Source: Promicromonospora sp. MEB111 (lineage in GTDB: Bacteria; Actinomycetota; Actinomycetes; Actinomycetales; Cellulomonadaceae). From it: a DNA stretch of 64,000 bases. Position 1 is the stretch's first letter; the number at the start of each line of letters is the position of its first letter. Made by a program: the position numbers and the translations under genes. The stretch lies in NCBI RefSeq assembly GCF_030209445.1, contig NZ_JARVSD010000012.1:186001-250000 (forward strand), written 5' to 3'. This document shows, in pieces, positions 53,833-63,634 of the stretch. The notes beneath the pieces are model-generated. The model saw only the letters and a list, made by a program, of their open reading frames with translations, was not told where the DNA came from and ran no database searches.

Positions 53833-54855
53833 TCACCGCCACCCGAGCGCCGGCGCCACGTGCTTGATGATGTTCTCGATGACGTGCGCGTTGTAGTCGA
53901 CGCCGAGCTGGTTGGGCACGGTCAGCAGCAGCGTGTCGGCGGCCGCGACCGCCTCGTCCTCGCGCAGGTCCTCGACCAGTGCGTCGGGCTCGCCCGCATA
54001 CGTCTTGCCGAACCGGGCGGGGCCGGTGTCGAGGTGGCCCACCTGATCCTCGCTGTAGACCTCCATGCCGAAGTACTGCCGGTCGCGCTGGTCGGTGATC
54101 GGGAAGATGCTGCGGCTGACGGACACGCGCGGCTCGTGCTCGTGCCCGGCCTCGGCCCAGGCGTCGCGGAACCGCTTGATCTGCTCGGCCTGCAGCCGGT
54201 GGAACGGCACGCCGGTGTCCTCGGTGAGCAGCGTGGACGACATGAGGTTCATGCCCTGGGCGGCCGTCCACTCGGCCGTCGCGCGGGAGCCGGCGCCCCA
54301 CCAGATCCGCCGGCGCAGCCCGTCGGAGTGCGGCTCGACGCGCAGCAGCCCCGGCGGGTTGGGGAACATGGGGCGCGGGTTCGGTTCGGCGAAGCCCTCG
54401 CCGTCGAGCAGCTCCAGGAACCGGGCGGTGTGCTCCCGGGCCAGGTCCGCGCCGCCGGCGTCCTTCGGCGCCGGCTCGTACCCGAAGTGCCGGTAGCCCT
54501 CGATGACCTGCTCGGGTGACCCACGGCTGATGCCGAGCTGCAGCCGCCCGCCGGAGATCAGGTCCGCCGAACCGGCGTCCTCCGCCATGTACAGCGGGTT
54601 CTCGTAGCGCATGTCGATCACGCCCGTGCCGATCTCGATGCGGCTGGTGCGCGCACCGATCGCCGCCAGCAGCGGGAACGGCGAGGCGAGCTGCCGCGCG
54701 AAGTGGTGCACCCGGAAGTAGGCGCCGTCGGCACCCAGCTCCTCGGCGGCCACGGCCAGGTCGATCGACTGCAGCAACGCGTCCGACGCCGAGCGGGTGC
54801 CCGACTGCGGATGCGGCGTCCAGTGACCGAAGGACAGGAACCCGATGTTCTTCAC
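53833..54855 (-). CDS. LLM-class flavin-dependent oxidoreductase
   Basis: 340 residues, luciferase-like monooxygenase barrel. NIGFLSFGHWTPHPQSGTRS, AAEELGADGAYFRVHHFARQ, PFPLLAAIGARTSRIEIGTG, and GGRLQLGISRGSPEQVIEGY are typical. Uses reduced FMN or F420; the substrate is unknown. GTG start 54855 with GAGG upstream. Confidence 0.9.
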   Translation of the reverse strand: MKNIGFLSFGHWTPHPQSGTRSASDALLQSIDLAVAAEELGADGAYFRVHHFARQLASPFPLLAAIGARTSRIEIGTGVIDMRYENPLYMAEDAGSADLISGGRLQLGISRGSPEQVIEGYRHFGYEPAPKDAGGADLAREHTARFLELLDGEGFAEPNPRPMFPNPPGLLRVEPHSDGLRRRIWWGAGSRATAEWTAAQGMNLMSSTLLTEDTGVPFHRLQAEQIKRFRDAWAEAGHEHEPRVSVSRSIFPITDQRDRQYFGMEVYSEDQVGHLDTGPARFGKTYAGEPDALVEDLREDEAVAAADTLLLTVPNQLGVDYNAHVIENIIKHVAPALGWR

Positions 54856-54967
54856 GCTGACCTCAACTCTCCCGGGGTGCTCGTCCCGTCCCGGGACGGT
54901 ACGACCGTTCCCGAACCGTTATCGGCACGCGGGCATCGTTTCGAGCCCGTCGGACGTCTCTATCAGT

Positions 54968-55162
54968 GTGAGCAACAACGACGCCTTCCTCGACCGCACC
55001 ACCTCCGCGCAGCCCGACCACTTCTACGGTCGCACCCAGCCGGAGACCGTGCGCTGGTGGATCCCCCTGGTGGCCTCCACCGGCGCGCTGCTCGTCCTCG
55101 TCCTGGGCACCGCTGCCGTCGTCAGCGGCATCGTGAACTCGACGATCGGCAGCATCGGCTGA
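54968..55162 (+). CDS. Small single-pass membrane protein
   Basis: 64 residues, GTG start. Polar N-terminus (SNNDAFLDRTTSAQPDHFYG), then one transmembrane helix (WWIPLVASTGALLVLVLGTA) and a short outside tail. High third-position GC and a terminator right after it support a real gene. Function unknown. Confidence 0.65.
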   Translation: MSNNDAFLDRTTSAQPDHFYGRTQPETVRWWIPLVASTGALLVLVLGTAAVVSGIVNSTIGSIG

Positions 55163-55166
55163 CACG

Positions 55167-55202
55167 CCTGCCGGGCCACACCGACAGGCGTGGCCCGGCA
55201 GG
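55167..55202. terminator. Bidirectional terminator
   Basis: CCTGCCGGGCCAC (55167-55179) pairs with 55190-55202; 13-bp perfect stem, 10-base loop. Between the convergent small membrane gene and malic enzyme gene. Confidence 0.85.
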
Positions 55203-55205
55203 AGC

Positions 55206-56582
<1,377 letters not shown>

Positions 56583-56743
56583 CGTTGTTCTCCTCGATCC
56601 TCCGGCCCTCATCGGCCGGCACGCGGCGCGCGGGCGTGCGCGCACCTGGAGATTCCTACCCCCGCGACGTGACGTGCGCCACACGAGCCCGCCATGCGGA
56701 CGGCGCACCGGCGAGCTTCGCGCAGGAATGGGGCGTGCAGGAT

Positions 56744-57316
56744 ATGAGCGTGAACGTCTCCCCCGACTCCCCCGCCCGCGACGACGTGCTGCGCCTGCTC
56801 GACGAGCACCTCACCGACATGTTCGCCACCTCCCCGGCCGAGAGCGTCCACGCGCTGGACCACACGGCGCTGCTCGCCCCGACGATCACCTTCTGGACCG
56901 CCCGGGACGACGACGGTGCGCTGCTGGGGTGCGGTGCGCTCAGCGAGATCGGCGGGCACGGCCAGATCGGCGGGGACGACGCGAAGCCGGAGGGCGAGAT
57001 CAAGTCCATGCGCACCGCCGGCCACGCCCGCGGCCGGGGCGTCGCCTCGGCGCTGCTCGACGCCGTCCTGGCCGAGGCCACGCGACGCGGGTACGCGCGC
57101 GTGAGCCTGGAGACCGGGTCGCAGGACTACTTCGCGGCCGCCCGCCGCCTCTACGCCCGGCACGGGTTCGTCGAGTGCGGGCCGTTCGGGAGCTACACCC
57201 TGGACCCGCACAGCGTGTTCATGACCCTGGAGCTGCCGGCGGCGCCGTCTGCCGGGCTGCCGGTGGCAGGCTCGACTGCCGGCTCTGCTTCCGCAGGAGC
57301 CCCCGCAGGCTCGTGA
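56744..57316 (+). CDS. GNAT N-acetyltransferase
   Basis: 190 residues. GNAT fold with the CoA loop RTAGHARGRGVASALLDAVL and YFAAARRLYARHGFVECGPF, a small PhnO/YjaB-like enzyme. A Ser/Ala/Gly-rich tail of about 25 residues runs 98 bases into the convergent phosphatase gene, so the tail may be non-essential or the stop displaced. ATG 56744; GTG 56750 is an alternative. Confidence 0.85.
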   Translation: MSVNVSPDSPARDDVLRLLDEHLTDMFATSPAESVHALDHTALLAPTITFWTARDDDGALLGCGALSEIGGHGQIGGDDAKPEGEIKSMRTAGHARGRGVASALLDAVLAEATRRGYARVSLETGSQDYFAAARRLYARHGFVECGPFGSYTLDPHSVFMTLELPAAPSAGLPVAGSTAGSASAGAPAGS

Positions 57317-58049
57317 TGCGGCCCTCGTCCAGCCCGGCGTACCGCAGGTAGGCCACCGGGTCCAGCTCCGCCAGCCAGTCCAGCAGTGCCGCACGGCGCT
57401 CGCCGACGCGTTCGTCGAGCTGCCGGGCGGTCCACGTCTCGCCGCGGTGCTGCACCCAGGCGCCGCGTTCGACGTCGTAGGCCACGCCGCCGCCGCGGTG
57501 CGTGGTGCCGCGGAAGGCGCGCTCGTAGTCCTGCGCGATCGCCTCGTGCTCGACACCCGTCAGCGACAGCAGCAGGGCGGTGATCATCCCGGTGCGGTCG
57601 CGGCCGGCCGCGCAGTGCACCAGCACGGGCCCGGGGGCGTCGGCGATCACCCGGAACACGCCGCCGAACAGGTGCGGGTACATCGCGGTGTTCGGCGCGT
57701 AGGAGCGCGGGTGGTCGAGCCAGGGGCCGCAGGTCTCCAGGAAGTGCGGGTCGCCGGGGTCCTCGGTCGGGGTGTTGTGCGTGACGAGCTCCCGGGGCCG
57801 CACGGCGTCGGGCATGAGGTCGTGCGCCTGCTTGACCTCGGCGGGGTTGCGCAGGTCGACGACGGTCGTGAGCCCGACGTCGACGGCCTCCGCCCAGCCG
57901 GTCTGCGTCATGGGTTCGGGAGCGCCCGAGCGCCAGACGCGCCCTGCGGCGGTGGTCCCGCCGTCCTCCAGCGGGAGGCCACCGAGATCGCGGAGGTTGA
58001 CGGCGCCGTCCCAGACCTGGAGGTTCACCGGGTTGCTCATGTGCGGCAT
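57219..58049 (-). CDS. Tyrosine/serine protein phosphatase (PtpB-like)
   Basis: 276 residues. The signature loop is VLVHCAAGRDRTGMITALLL (HCxxGxxR), with GAVNLRDLGGLPLEDGGTTA near the start and VVDLRNPAEV between, the pattern of the DSP-like family that includes mycobacterial PtpB. ATG 58049 or 58040 (MSNPVNLQVW). The 3' end overlaps the convergent GNAT gene by 98 bases, the longest overlap in the window. Confidence 0.9.
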   Translation of the reverse strand: MPHMSNPVNLQVWDGAVNLRDLGGLPLEDGGTTAAGRVWRSGAPEPMTQTGWAEAVDVGLTTVVDLRNPAEVKQAHDLMPDAVRPRELVTHNTPTEDPGDPHFLETCGPWLDHPRSYAPNTAMYPHLFGGVFRVIADAPGPVLVHCAAGRDRTGMITALLLSLTGVEHEAIAQDYERAFRGTTHRGGGVAYDVERGAWVQHRGETWTARQLDERVGERRAALLDWLAELDPVAYLRYAGLDEGRITSLRGLLRKQSRQSSLPPAARQTAPPAAPGS

Positions 58050-58136
58050 CGTGGTTGGGGGTCCACGGGCAGGTCAACGGGTAGAACTGCCCGTGGACAG
58101 CGCGTCCTGGTCAGGTGTCCAGGTCGCGCGTCCAAC

Positions 58137-59261
58137 TCAGGCGTCGAGGTCGACGACGACCAGCGCGTAGTTGTCGGGGGCGCCCGCCGCCTCCACGGCG
58201 CAGGCGATCTCCTGCCCGACGGCGTCGGGGTCGCCCTCACGCGTCAGGAGGGCCGCGAGGTGGTCCGCCGCCAGGACCGCGTGGACGCCGTCGCCGGTCA
58301 GGACGAACCGGTCACCCGCCCGTACCTCGGTCGTGGCCAGGTCGGGCCCTGCGTCGGAGTGCCCGCCGGTCCCGACCGGGACGAGCGCCTGGTTCAGGAG
58401 GTTGCGGTCCTCGTGGGAGCGCGCCTCGTCCTCGGTCAGCCGGCCCTCCTCGATCAGCGCCGCGACCACCGTGTGATCCCGGGTGAGCCGCTCCGCCCGG
58501 CTGTCCCGCACGAGCCACAGGCGCGAGTCGCCGACGTGCGCGCTGAACAGCGTCGAGCCGACCAGCAGCGCGGCGGTCACGGTGGTGCCGAAGTGGTGCG
58601 GGTCGGGCAGGGTGGCCGCCTCGGCGGTGATCGCCCGGCTCGCCTCGGCCGTTGCCGCCAGGAGCGCGGCCGCGGGGTCGCCGTCCGCCGTCGTCCAGGG
58701 GGCGTCCACCGTGGTGCCCGTGGTGGTGCCCACAGGGGCATCCATCGCGGCGAAGGCGTCGACGGCCAGACCGGCCGGGACGGGGCTGCCGTGCGGCCCG
58801 AACCCGTCGGCGACGACGAACAGGGAGCCGCCCGCGTAGAGCGCGTCCTGCTGGGCCGCGCGGGCGCCCTGGCCGAGTCGCCAGGCGCTACGGGCGGTAA
58901 GCGTGGGGCCTGAGATCTGCATGATCGTCTCCTTCGTGCGCAGGTGTTCGACGACGGAGGCGACGATGTCGCGGCGTGAGGCCGTGTCGGCCTCGACCTG
59001 ACGCCAGTACGCCCGCACCTGGTCGGCCGCCACACCTGCCGGCGCGGAGGCGACCGCACGGATGCGGGCCAGGGGCATGCCGATCAGCCGCAGCCGTGCG
59101 ACCAGGCGGGCCCGGTCGAGCTGGGCCGGCGCGTACCAGCGGTAGCCGGTCAGCGGGTCCACCCGATCCGGCCGCAGCAGGTCGAGCTCGTCGTACAGGC
59201 GCAACGCCTTGGGCGTCAGGCCGGACGTCCGGGCGAACTCGCCGATGCTCAGGTGCTCCAC
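58137..59261 (-). CDS. MerR regulator fused to a PP2C phosphatase
   Basis: 374 residues. Residues 1-75 are a MerR DNA-binding domain: LSIGEFARTSGLTPKALRLY, then LTGYRWYAPAQLDRARLVAR. A helix linker leads to a PP2C domain (about 120-374): LFVVADGFGPHG, SAHVGDSRLWLV, VLTGDGVHAVL and APDNYALVVV carry the metal-binding Asp set. A phosphatase as effector part of a MerR protein is unusual. GTG 59261 with GAGGA 7 bases upstream. Its promoter has the MerR geometry (59303-59333). Confidence 0.9.
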   Translation of the reverse strand: MEHLSIGEFARTSGLTPKALRLYDELDLLRPDRVDPLTGYRWYAPAQLDRARLVARLRLIGMPLARIRAVASAPAGVAADQVRAYWRQVEADTASRRDIVASVVEHLRTKETIMQISGPTLTARSAWRLGQGARAAQQDALYAGGSLFVVADGFGPHGSPVPAGLAVDAFAAMDAPVGTTTGTTVDAPWTTADGDPAAALLAATAEASRAITAEAATLPDPHHFGTTVTAALLVGSTLFSAHVGDSRLWLVRDSRAERLTRDHTVVAALIEEGRLTEDEARSHEDRNLLNQALVPVGTGGHSDAGPDLATTEVRAGDRFVLTGDGVHAVLAADHLAALLTREGDPDAVGQEIACAVEAAGAPDNYALVVVDLDA

Positions 59262-59302
59262 GTCGTCATCCTCGTCCCCGGCGCGGGTCGCCGGTGCTCA
59301 GG

Positions 59303-59333
59303 AGACTGGCGGTTCCCCCAGGGTGAAGGTCAA
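59303..59333 (-). promoter_or_regulatory. MerR-type promoter with 19-bp spacer
   Basis: On the - strand: TTGACC (-35, 59328-59333), 19-base spacer holding TTCACCCTGGGGGAA (59313-59327, an imperfect palindrome), then CAGTCT (-10, 59303-59308). A long spacer with a central dyad is the hallmark of MerR-controlled promoters, so the fusion gene probably regulates itself. Confidence 0.7.
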
Positions 59334-59415
59334 GGGGATCGAGATGCCGTTGCGTAGAAGCAACAGGTTGCGTCAAGGCATGCGAAGTGCCGCTACCTGA
59401 CACACTGCCGGCGCT

Positions 59416-60372
59416 TCACCGCCGCCGCGGTACCGCCACCCGGTCCAGGTCGGACGCGACCGTGAGCTCGCCGTCGAACACCGTGCGTGCCTCCCTCTCG
59501 AACTCGGTCGGATCGGTGTACCGCTGCGAGAAGTGGGTCAGCACCAGGCTCCGGACCCCGCACCGCGCGGCCACCGTCGCCGCCTCCAGCGCGGTCAGGT
59601 GCCCGTGGTCGTGCGCGAGGTGCCGGTCGCGGTCCAGGTAGGTCGACTCGATGACGAGCAGGTCCACGCCGTCAGCCAGGCTCGGCACGGCGTCGCACAT
59701 CCGGGTGTCCATGACGAACGCGAACGACTGGCCGGGCCGCGGCTCGCTGACGTCCTCCAGCCGGACCGTGCCGTGGGGCGTGCCGATCGTGCCCTCCTGG
59801 GCGAGGCGGCCGACGTCGGGCCCATGGATGCCCGCGGCGGCCAGCCGCTCCGGGACCATGCGGCGGCCGTCCGGCTCGTCGAGCCGGTACCCGTACGCCT
59901 CCAGCGAGTGGTCCAGCCGGGCCGCCCGCAGCACCGCGGGGCCGTGCAGCTCCCCCGGCACGCGGGGCACGACGCCGTCCCGGCTCAGCCCCTGCAGCGC
60001 GAGCCGCTCCTGGTGGTAGAAGGCGGTGGCGTCGCACAGGCGCTCGACCCAGCGGCGGCCCGACGCCGGGAAGGTCACCGGCACCGTCTGTGGCACCGCG
60101 TCCAGGCTGATGCGCTGCACCACGCCGGCCAGGCCCAGGCTGTGGTCGCCGTGCAGGTGCGTGAGCGCGATCCGGGTCAGCGCCGTCGCGGAGATCCCCG
60201 CGTGCAGCATCTGGCGCTGGGACCCCTCGCCCGGGTCGAACAGGATGACCTCGTCGTCCCAGAACAGCACGTAGCCGTTGTGGTTGCGGGTCCTGGTGGG
60301 CACCTGGCTCGCGGTGCCGAGCGCGACGAGCTCGCGGCTCGAGACACGATGGTGGGCTGGACGCTGGAACAC
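59416..60372 (-). CDS. rnz: Ribonuclease Z
   Basis: Processes tRNA 3' ends. 318 residues of the metallo-beta-lactamase fold: [32 protein letters not shown], zinc motif [24 protein letters not shown] and a late His in [13 protein letters not shown] 60372 is taken since it precedes the family start and has CACAAT 6 bases upstream. Confidence 0.93.
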   Translation of the reverse strand: MFQRPAHHRVSSRELVALGTASQVPTRTRNHNGYVLFWDDEVILFDPGEGSQRQMLHAGISATALTRIALTHLHGDHSLGLAGVVQRISLDAVPQTVPVTFPASGRRWVERLCDATAFYHQERLALQGLSRDGVVPRVPGELHGPAVLRAARLDHSLEAYGYRLDEPDGRRMVPERLAAAGIHGPDVGRLAQEGTIGTPHGTVRLEDVSEPRPGQSFAFVMDTRMCDAVPSLADGVDLLVIESTYLDRDRHLAHDHGHLTALEAATVAARCGVRSLVLTHFSQRYTDPTEFEREARTVFDGELTVASDLDRVAVPRRR

Positions 60373-60495
60373 GCTCGCATTGTGTCCCGGCGAGCGGTCG
60401 TCGGCACGGGAAATCTCCCCGCGGAGCGTCCGGCAAGCCATCTGACACCTGCCCGATATCACCCGATAGCGGCGAGGGTCTTAACTTTCTAAAGA

Positions 60496-60831
60496 TCACC
60501 CGCAGCCGGGCAAGACGTTCAGCGGGTCGCATCCGTACCGCGCCTGGGCCAGCACCAGCACGGCCCAGCCGAAGCCCGCCAGCATCGCGCCACCCACCAG
60601 GATGTTCAGCACCGGGTACGCCCCGCCCTGCAGCACCGGAGTCAGCGCGAGGCCTGCTCCGGCAAGCAGACAGCCCAGTGCCACAATGGTGACTGGGCTG
60701 GTCAGAGCGTCGGAAGTCGAGAGCTGCAGCCACCCGAACCGATCACCGACCAGTGTCAGCGCGACGTACGGAAGAGCGAACGCGAGCGCCGCGATGGCGC
60801 GCCAGTCCATGACCGAAAGCTTCGCCAGCAT
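60496..60831 (-). CDS. Small membrane protein, unknown function
   Basis: 111 residues with three hydrophobic helices (AIAALAFALPYVALTLVGDR; PVTIVALGCLLAGAGLALTP; VLNILVGGAMLAGFGWAVLV) and two C-terminal Cys (YGCDPLNVLPGCG). ATG 60831 follows GGGGAGG by 5 bases; ATG 60834 is adjacent. The spacer beyond it (60850-61040) is AT-rich and serves as promoter region for this gene and the divergent one. Confidence 0.7.
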   Translation of the reverse strand: MLAKLSVMDWRAIAALAFALPYVALTLVGDRFGWLQLSTSDALTSPVTIVALGCLLAGAGLALTPVLQGGAYPVLNILVGGAMLAGFGWAVLVLAQARYGCDPLNVLPGCG

Positions 60832-60924
60832 CATGACCTCCCCTTTTGCCCTGCCCCGGACGGTGGCCAAACACCCACCGCAAGTGTTAATAATCGGGGG
60901 GCGGTCCGCTATCTTTGGTAGTGA

Positions 60925-60954
60925 TTTTCACAGAATCCGACATATTCGTACGAT
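60925..60954 (+). promoter_or_regulatory. Putative promoter of the exonuclease-Lsr2-like gene
   Basis: TTTTCA (60925-60930), 18 bases, TACGAT (60949-60954) within an AT-rich patch (about 60890-60960), followed by a leader to ATG 61040 with GAAAGGA before it. Confidence 0.4.
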
Positions 60955-61039
60955 CTCCACTTTCAGGACTCTCGCGCAGATGGCACCCTGTGGCGCGTCG
61001 TAGCGCCAACGGCGGCACGGCTGTCGAGAAAGGACGCGC

Positions 61040-62410
61040 ATGGCGAGGGACGAACGCGTGGGCAAGCCCGCGTACGCAGCGGTGTCGACCCGGATCACCG
61101 GGATCCAGCTTGCTGGGGCACGCCTGCGAGAGATAGCCGTCGTGCGCGTCGACGAGCGCGGCGGGGTGGTCGACGAGTGGTCCGCGGTGCTGCACCCCGA
61201 CGGCGCGTGGATCGCGCTGGCCGACGTCGCCGCCACCCTGCGCGAGCGCCTGTCGCAGATGGCGATCGTCACCCACAACGGCCGGCTCGGCATCGAGGTG
61301 CTGCGCAACGAGCTGTCCCACCTGGGCTGGGAGCTGCCCACGCTCGCCCAGCTCACGATCATCGACGCGAGCTACCACTACCTGCCCGGCCTGGTGCACC
61401 GCCGGCTGTCGGACTGCTGCACCGCCGCAGGGGTCCCGTACGAGGGCGGTCTGCCGAACTCCAGCCCGCTCAGCGAGGCGCGGGCCGTGGCCGGGCTCCT
61501 GGCCCGGTTCGTGCAGAGCGCGACCGGCCTGCCGGACCTGCCCGAGCTGCTGCAGGTCACGCTGCGCGCCTGGGTCTACCCGTGGCCGGAGGGGCCCACG
61601 CGGGCCGCCGACGCCCCGCGGCCGTGGCCCGGCCGTCGCGGTCCGGGCGTGCTGACGACGCTCGGCGGCCAGCCGCTGGCCGACGCGATCGCCGCCGTCG
61701 CGGACGTGCGCACCAACGGCTACCTGTCGCTCCTGGCCGAGACGCTCCAGGACGGCCGGCTGACGATCGAGACCGCCGCGGGGCTGGCCGAGGCCGAGCC
61801 GCTGTACCGGCTGACGCCCGAGGCGGCGGCCGCCGCCCGCAAGGCGTTCTTCGACGCGCTGGTGCGCCAGGCGATCGAGGCCGACCGCTACCACCTGGAG
61901 GCCCGTCAGGAGCTGTGGCGGGTCGCCGACACGATCGGCTGCGCCCGGGACTCGGTGATCGAGCCGATCGTCGAGGCGACGCCGGTGGACTTCCCCAAGC
62001 TGGTGGACGAGTCGGGGTCGAAGAAGCCCACCGACGGCCGCGGCCGGGCGACCCCCGCGCAGATGCGCGCCTGGGCCATCGCCAACGGGTTCGACGTCGA
62101 GGGCTACATCCGCCTGCCCTGGTCCATCGTGCGGGCCTTCGAGGAGGCGCACGCCGAGCCGGTGGACCGCACGATGCGCCAGACGGTGCGCGAGGAGCCG
62201 GCGGCGAACGAGCGCACCTCCCGCCAGGACTCGCGGTCCGCGCTCGGCCCGGAGCTGCGGCCCATCCTGATGCCGGCTCCGCGGACGGAATCTCGCGCTG
62301 ACTCTCGCGCCGGGTCCAGGCCGCCGCTCGGTCCGGACCCGGACGAGGGCGTGCCGCAGCTCGACTTCGACCGGCTGGAGACGCCGCCGATCGGCAACCC
62401 GCTGGTCTGA
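61040..62410 (+). CDS. Degenerate DnaQ-like exonuclease fused to an Lsr2-like DNA-binding domain
   Basis: 456 residues. Residues about 10-160 follow a DEDDh exonuclease layout, but motif I, normally DxETTG, reads VSTRITG, and the middle motif reads VTHNGRLGIEVL, so catalysis is unlikely. Residues about 333-372 (TPAQMRAWAIANGFDVEGYI, RLPWSIVRAFEEAH) match the Lsr2 C-terminal domain, with the RGR hook changed to YIR. A disordered Arg/Ser/Pro tail follows. Probably a nucleoid-associated or DNA-binding protein. ATG after GAAAGGA. Confidence 0.7.
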   Translation: MARDERVGKPAYAAVSTRITGIQLAGARLREIAVVRVDERGGVVDEWSAVLHPDGAWIALADVAATLRERLSQMAIVTHNGRLGIEVLRNELSHLGWELPTLAQLTIIDASYHYLPGLVHRRLSDCCTAAGVPYEGGLPNSSPLSEARAVAGLLARFVQSATGLPDLPELLQVTLRAWVYPWPEGPTRAADAPRPWPGRRGPGVLTTLGGQPLADAIAAVADVRTNGYLSLLAETLQDGRLTIETAAGLAEAEPLYRLTPEAAAAARKAFFDALVRQAIEADRYHLEARQELWRVADTIGCARDSVIEPIVEATPVDFPKLVDESGSKKPTDGRGRATPAQMRAWAIANGFDVEGYIRLPWSIVRAFEEAHAEPVDRTMRQTVREEPAANERTSRQDSRSALGPELRPILMPAPRTESRADSRAGSRPPLGPDPDEGVPQLDFDRLETPPIGNPLV

Positions 62411-62431
62411 CCGGTCCGGTCACGCCCAACC

Positions 62432-62468
62432 GGTCGGGTGCCCTGGCAGCGTCGCCAGGGACCCGACC
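62432..62468. terminator. Bidirectional terminator
   Basis: GGTCGGGTGCCCTGGC (62432-62447) pairs with GCCAGGGACCCGACC (62454-62468) with one bulge and a short loop, between two convergent genes. Confidence 0.85.
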
Positions 62469-62482
62469 AGCGACGGCAGGGC

Positions 62483-63505
62483 TCAGCTGCCCGGGAACCC
62501 CTCGGGGTTCCGGGACTGCCAGCGCCAGGTGTCGGCGCACATGTCGTCGATGGTCTTGGTCGCGTGCCAGCCCAGCTCGGTGTTGGCCCGCGTCGGGTCG
62601 GCCCAGAAGGCGGGCAGGTCCCCGGCGCGGCGCGGGCCGATCTCGTAGGGCAGCTCGCGGCCGACCGCGCGCTCGAACGCCTTCAGCAGCTCCAGCACCG
62701 ACGTACCGGTACCGGTCCCGAGGTTGAACGCGCGGGCGGGCTCCACCATGTCGTCCAGGTGCTCCAGGGCGGCGACGTGCCCGGCGGCGAGGTCGGTGAC
62801 GTGCAGGTAGTCGCGCTCGGCCGTGCCGTCCGCCGTCGGGTAGTCGTCCCCGAAGACGGTCAGCCGCTCGCGCCGGCCCACCGCGACCTGCGCGATGAAC
62901 GGCATCAGGTTGTTCGGGATGCCCTGCGGGTCCTCGCCGATGTCACCGCTCGGGTGCGCCCCGACCGGGTTGAAGTAGCGCAGCAGCGCGACCTTCCAGC
63001 CCTCGGAGATCTGCGCGATGTCCGACAGGACCCGCTCGATCATCACCTTGGTCTGCCCGTACGGCGACGAGGAGGACAGGTGCTCGTAGTCCTCCCGGTA
63101 GGGCACGGGGGCCTTCTCGCCGTACACCGTGGCCGACGACGAGAACACCAGCTTGGTGACCCCGTACTTCGCCATCGACGCGGCCAGGGCGAACGTCGAG
63201 TCGAGGTTGTTGCGGTAGTACTCCAGCGGCTTCGTCACCGACTCCCCCACGGCCTTGAAGCCCGCGAAGTGGATCACGGCGTCGATCCGCTCGTGCGCGA
63301 ACAGCCGCTCGGTCTTGTCGGCGTCGGTCAGGTCGAACCCGTGGAAGGGGATCGCGCGACCCGCGAGCGCCTCCAGGCGGCCCTGCACCGAGGGCTTCGA
63401 GTTCGAGAAGTCGTCGACCACGATGACGTCGTGACCGGCGGCTACCAGGGCAAGGACGGTGTGTGAGCCGATGTAGCCGGCTCCACCGGAGACGAGAACG
63501 CGCAT
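62483..63505 (-). CDS. galE: UDP-glucose 4-epimerase
   Basis: Interconverts UDP-glucose and UDP-galactose. 340 residues, extended SDR: NAD loop RVLVSGGAGYIGSHTVLALV, VIVVDDFSNSKPSV, catalytic FSSSATVYG and YGQTKVMIE (YxxxK), then FNLGTGTGTSVLELL. ATG with TAGTTT 6 bases upstream. Confidence 0.97.
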   Translation of the reverse strand: MRVLVSGGAGYIGSHTVLALVAAGHDVIVVDDFSNSKPSVQGRLEALAGRAIPFHGFDLTDADKTERLFAHERIDAVIHFAGFKAVGESVTKPLEYYRNNLDSTFALAASMAKYGVTKLVFSSSATVYGEKAPVPYREDYEHLSSSSPYGQTKVMIERVLSDIAQISEGWKVALLRYFNPVGAHPSGDIGEDPQGIPNNLMPFIAQVAVGRRERLTVFGDDYPTADGTAERDYLHVTDLAAGHVAALEHLDDMVEPARAFNLGTGTGTSVLELLKAFERAVGRELPYEIGPRRAGDLPAFWADPTRANTELGWHATKTIDDMCADTWRWQSRNPEGFPGS

Positions 63506-63511
63506 GCCTCC

Positions 63512-63517
63512 AAACTA
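63512..63517 (-). promoter_or_regulatory. -10 hexamer TAGTTT for leaderless galE mRNA
   Basis: TAGTTT on the - strand, then GGAGGC (6 bases) and the ATG. The GGAGG abutting the ATG is too close to be a normal ribosome site. Confidence 0.55.
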
Positions 63518-63562
63518 CCGGCTCGTCCGCACGTGCCGGTCATCGGTGAGACAGGCAGGAGC

Positions 63563-63592
63563 GGGACAGACGCTGGCGGGACAGACGCTGGC
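63563..63592. repeat. 15-bp tandem duplication in intergenic spacer
   Basis: GGGACAGACGCTGGC occurs twice between galE and the transporter gene. Confidence 0.9.
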
Positions 63593-63621
63593 GGGGCGGG
63601 GAACGGCGGGGCGGGCACTGG

Positions 63622-63627
63622 TACGTT
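63622..63627 (+). promoter_or_regulatory. -10 hexamer TACGTT for leaderless transporter mRNA
   Basis: TACGTT, 7 bases, then GTG 63635. Confidence 0.55.
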
Positions 63628-63634
63628 CGCGCGC

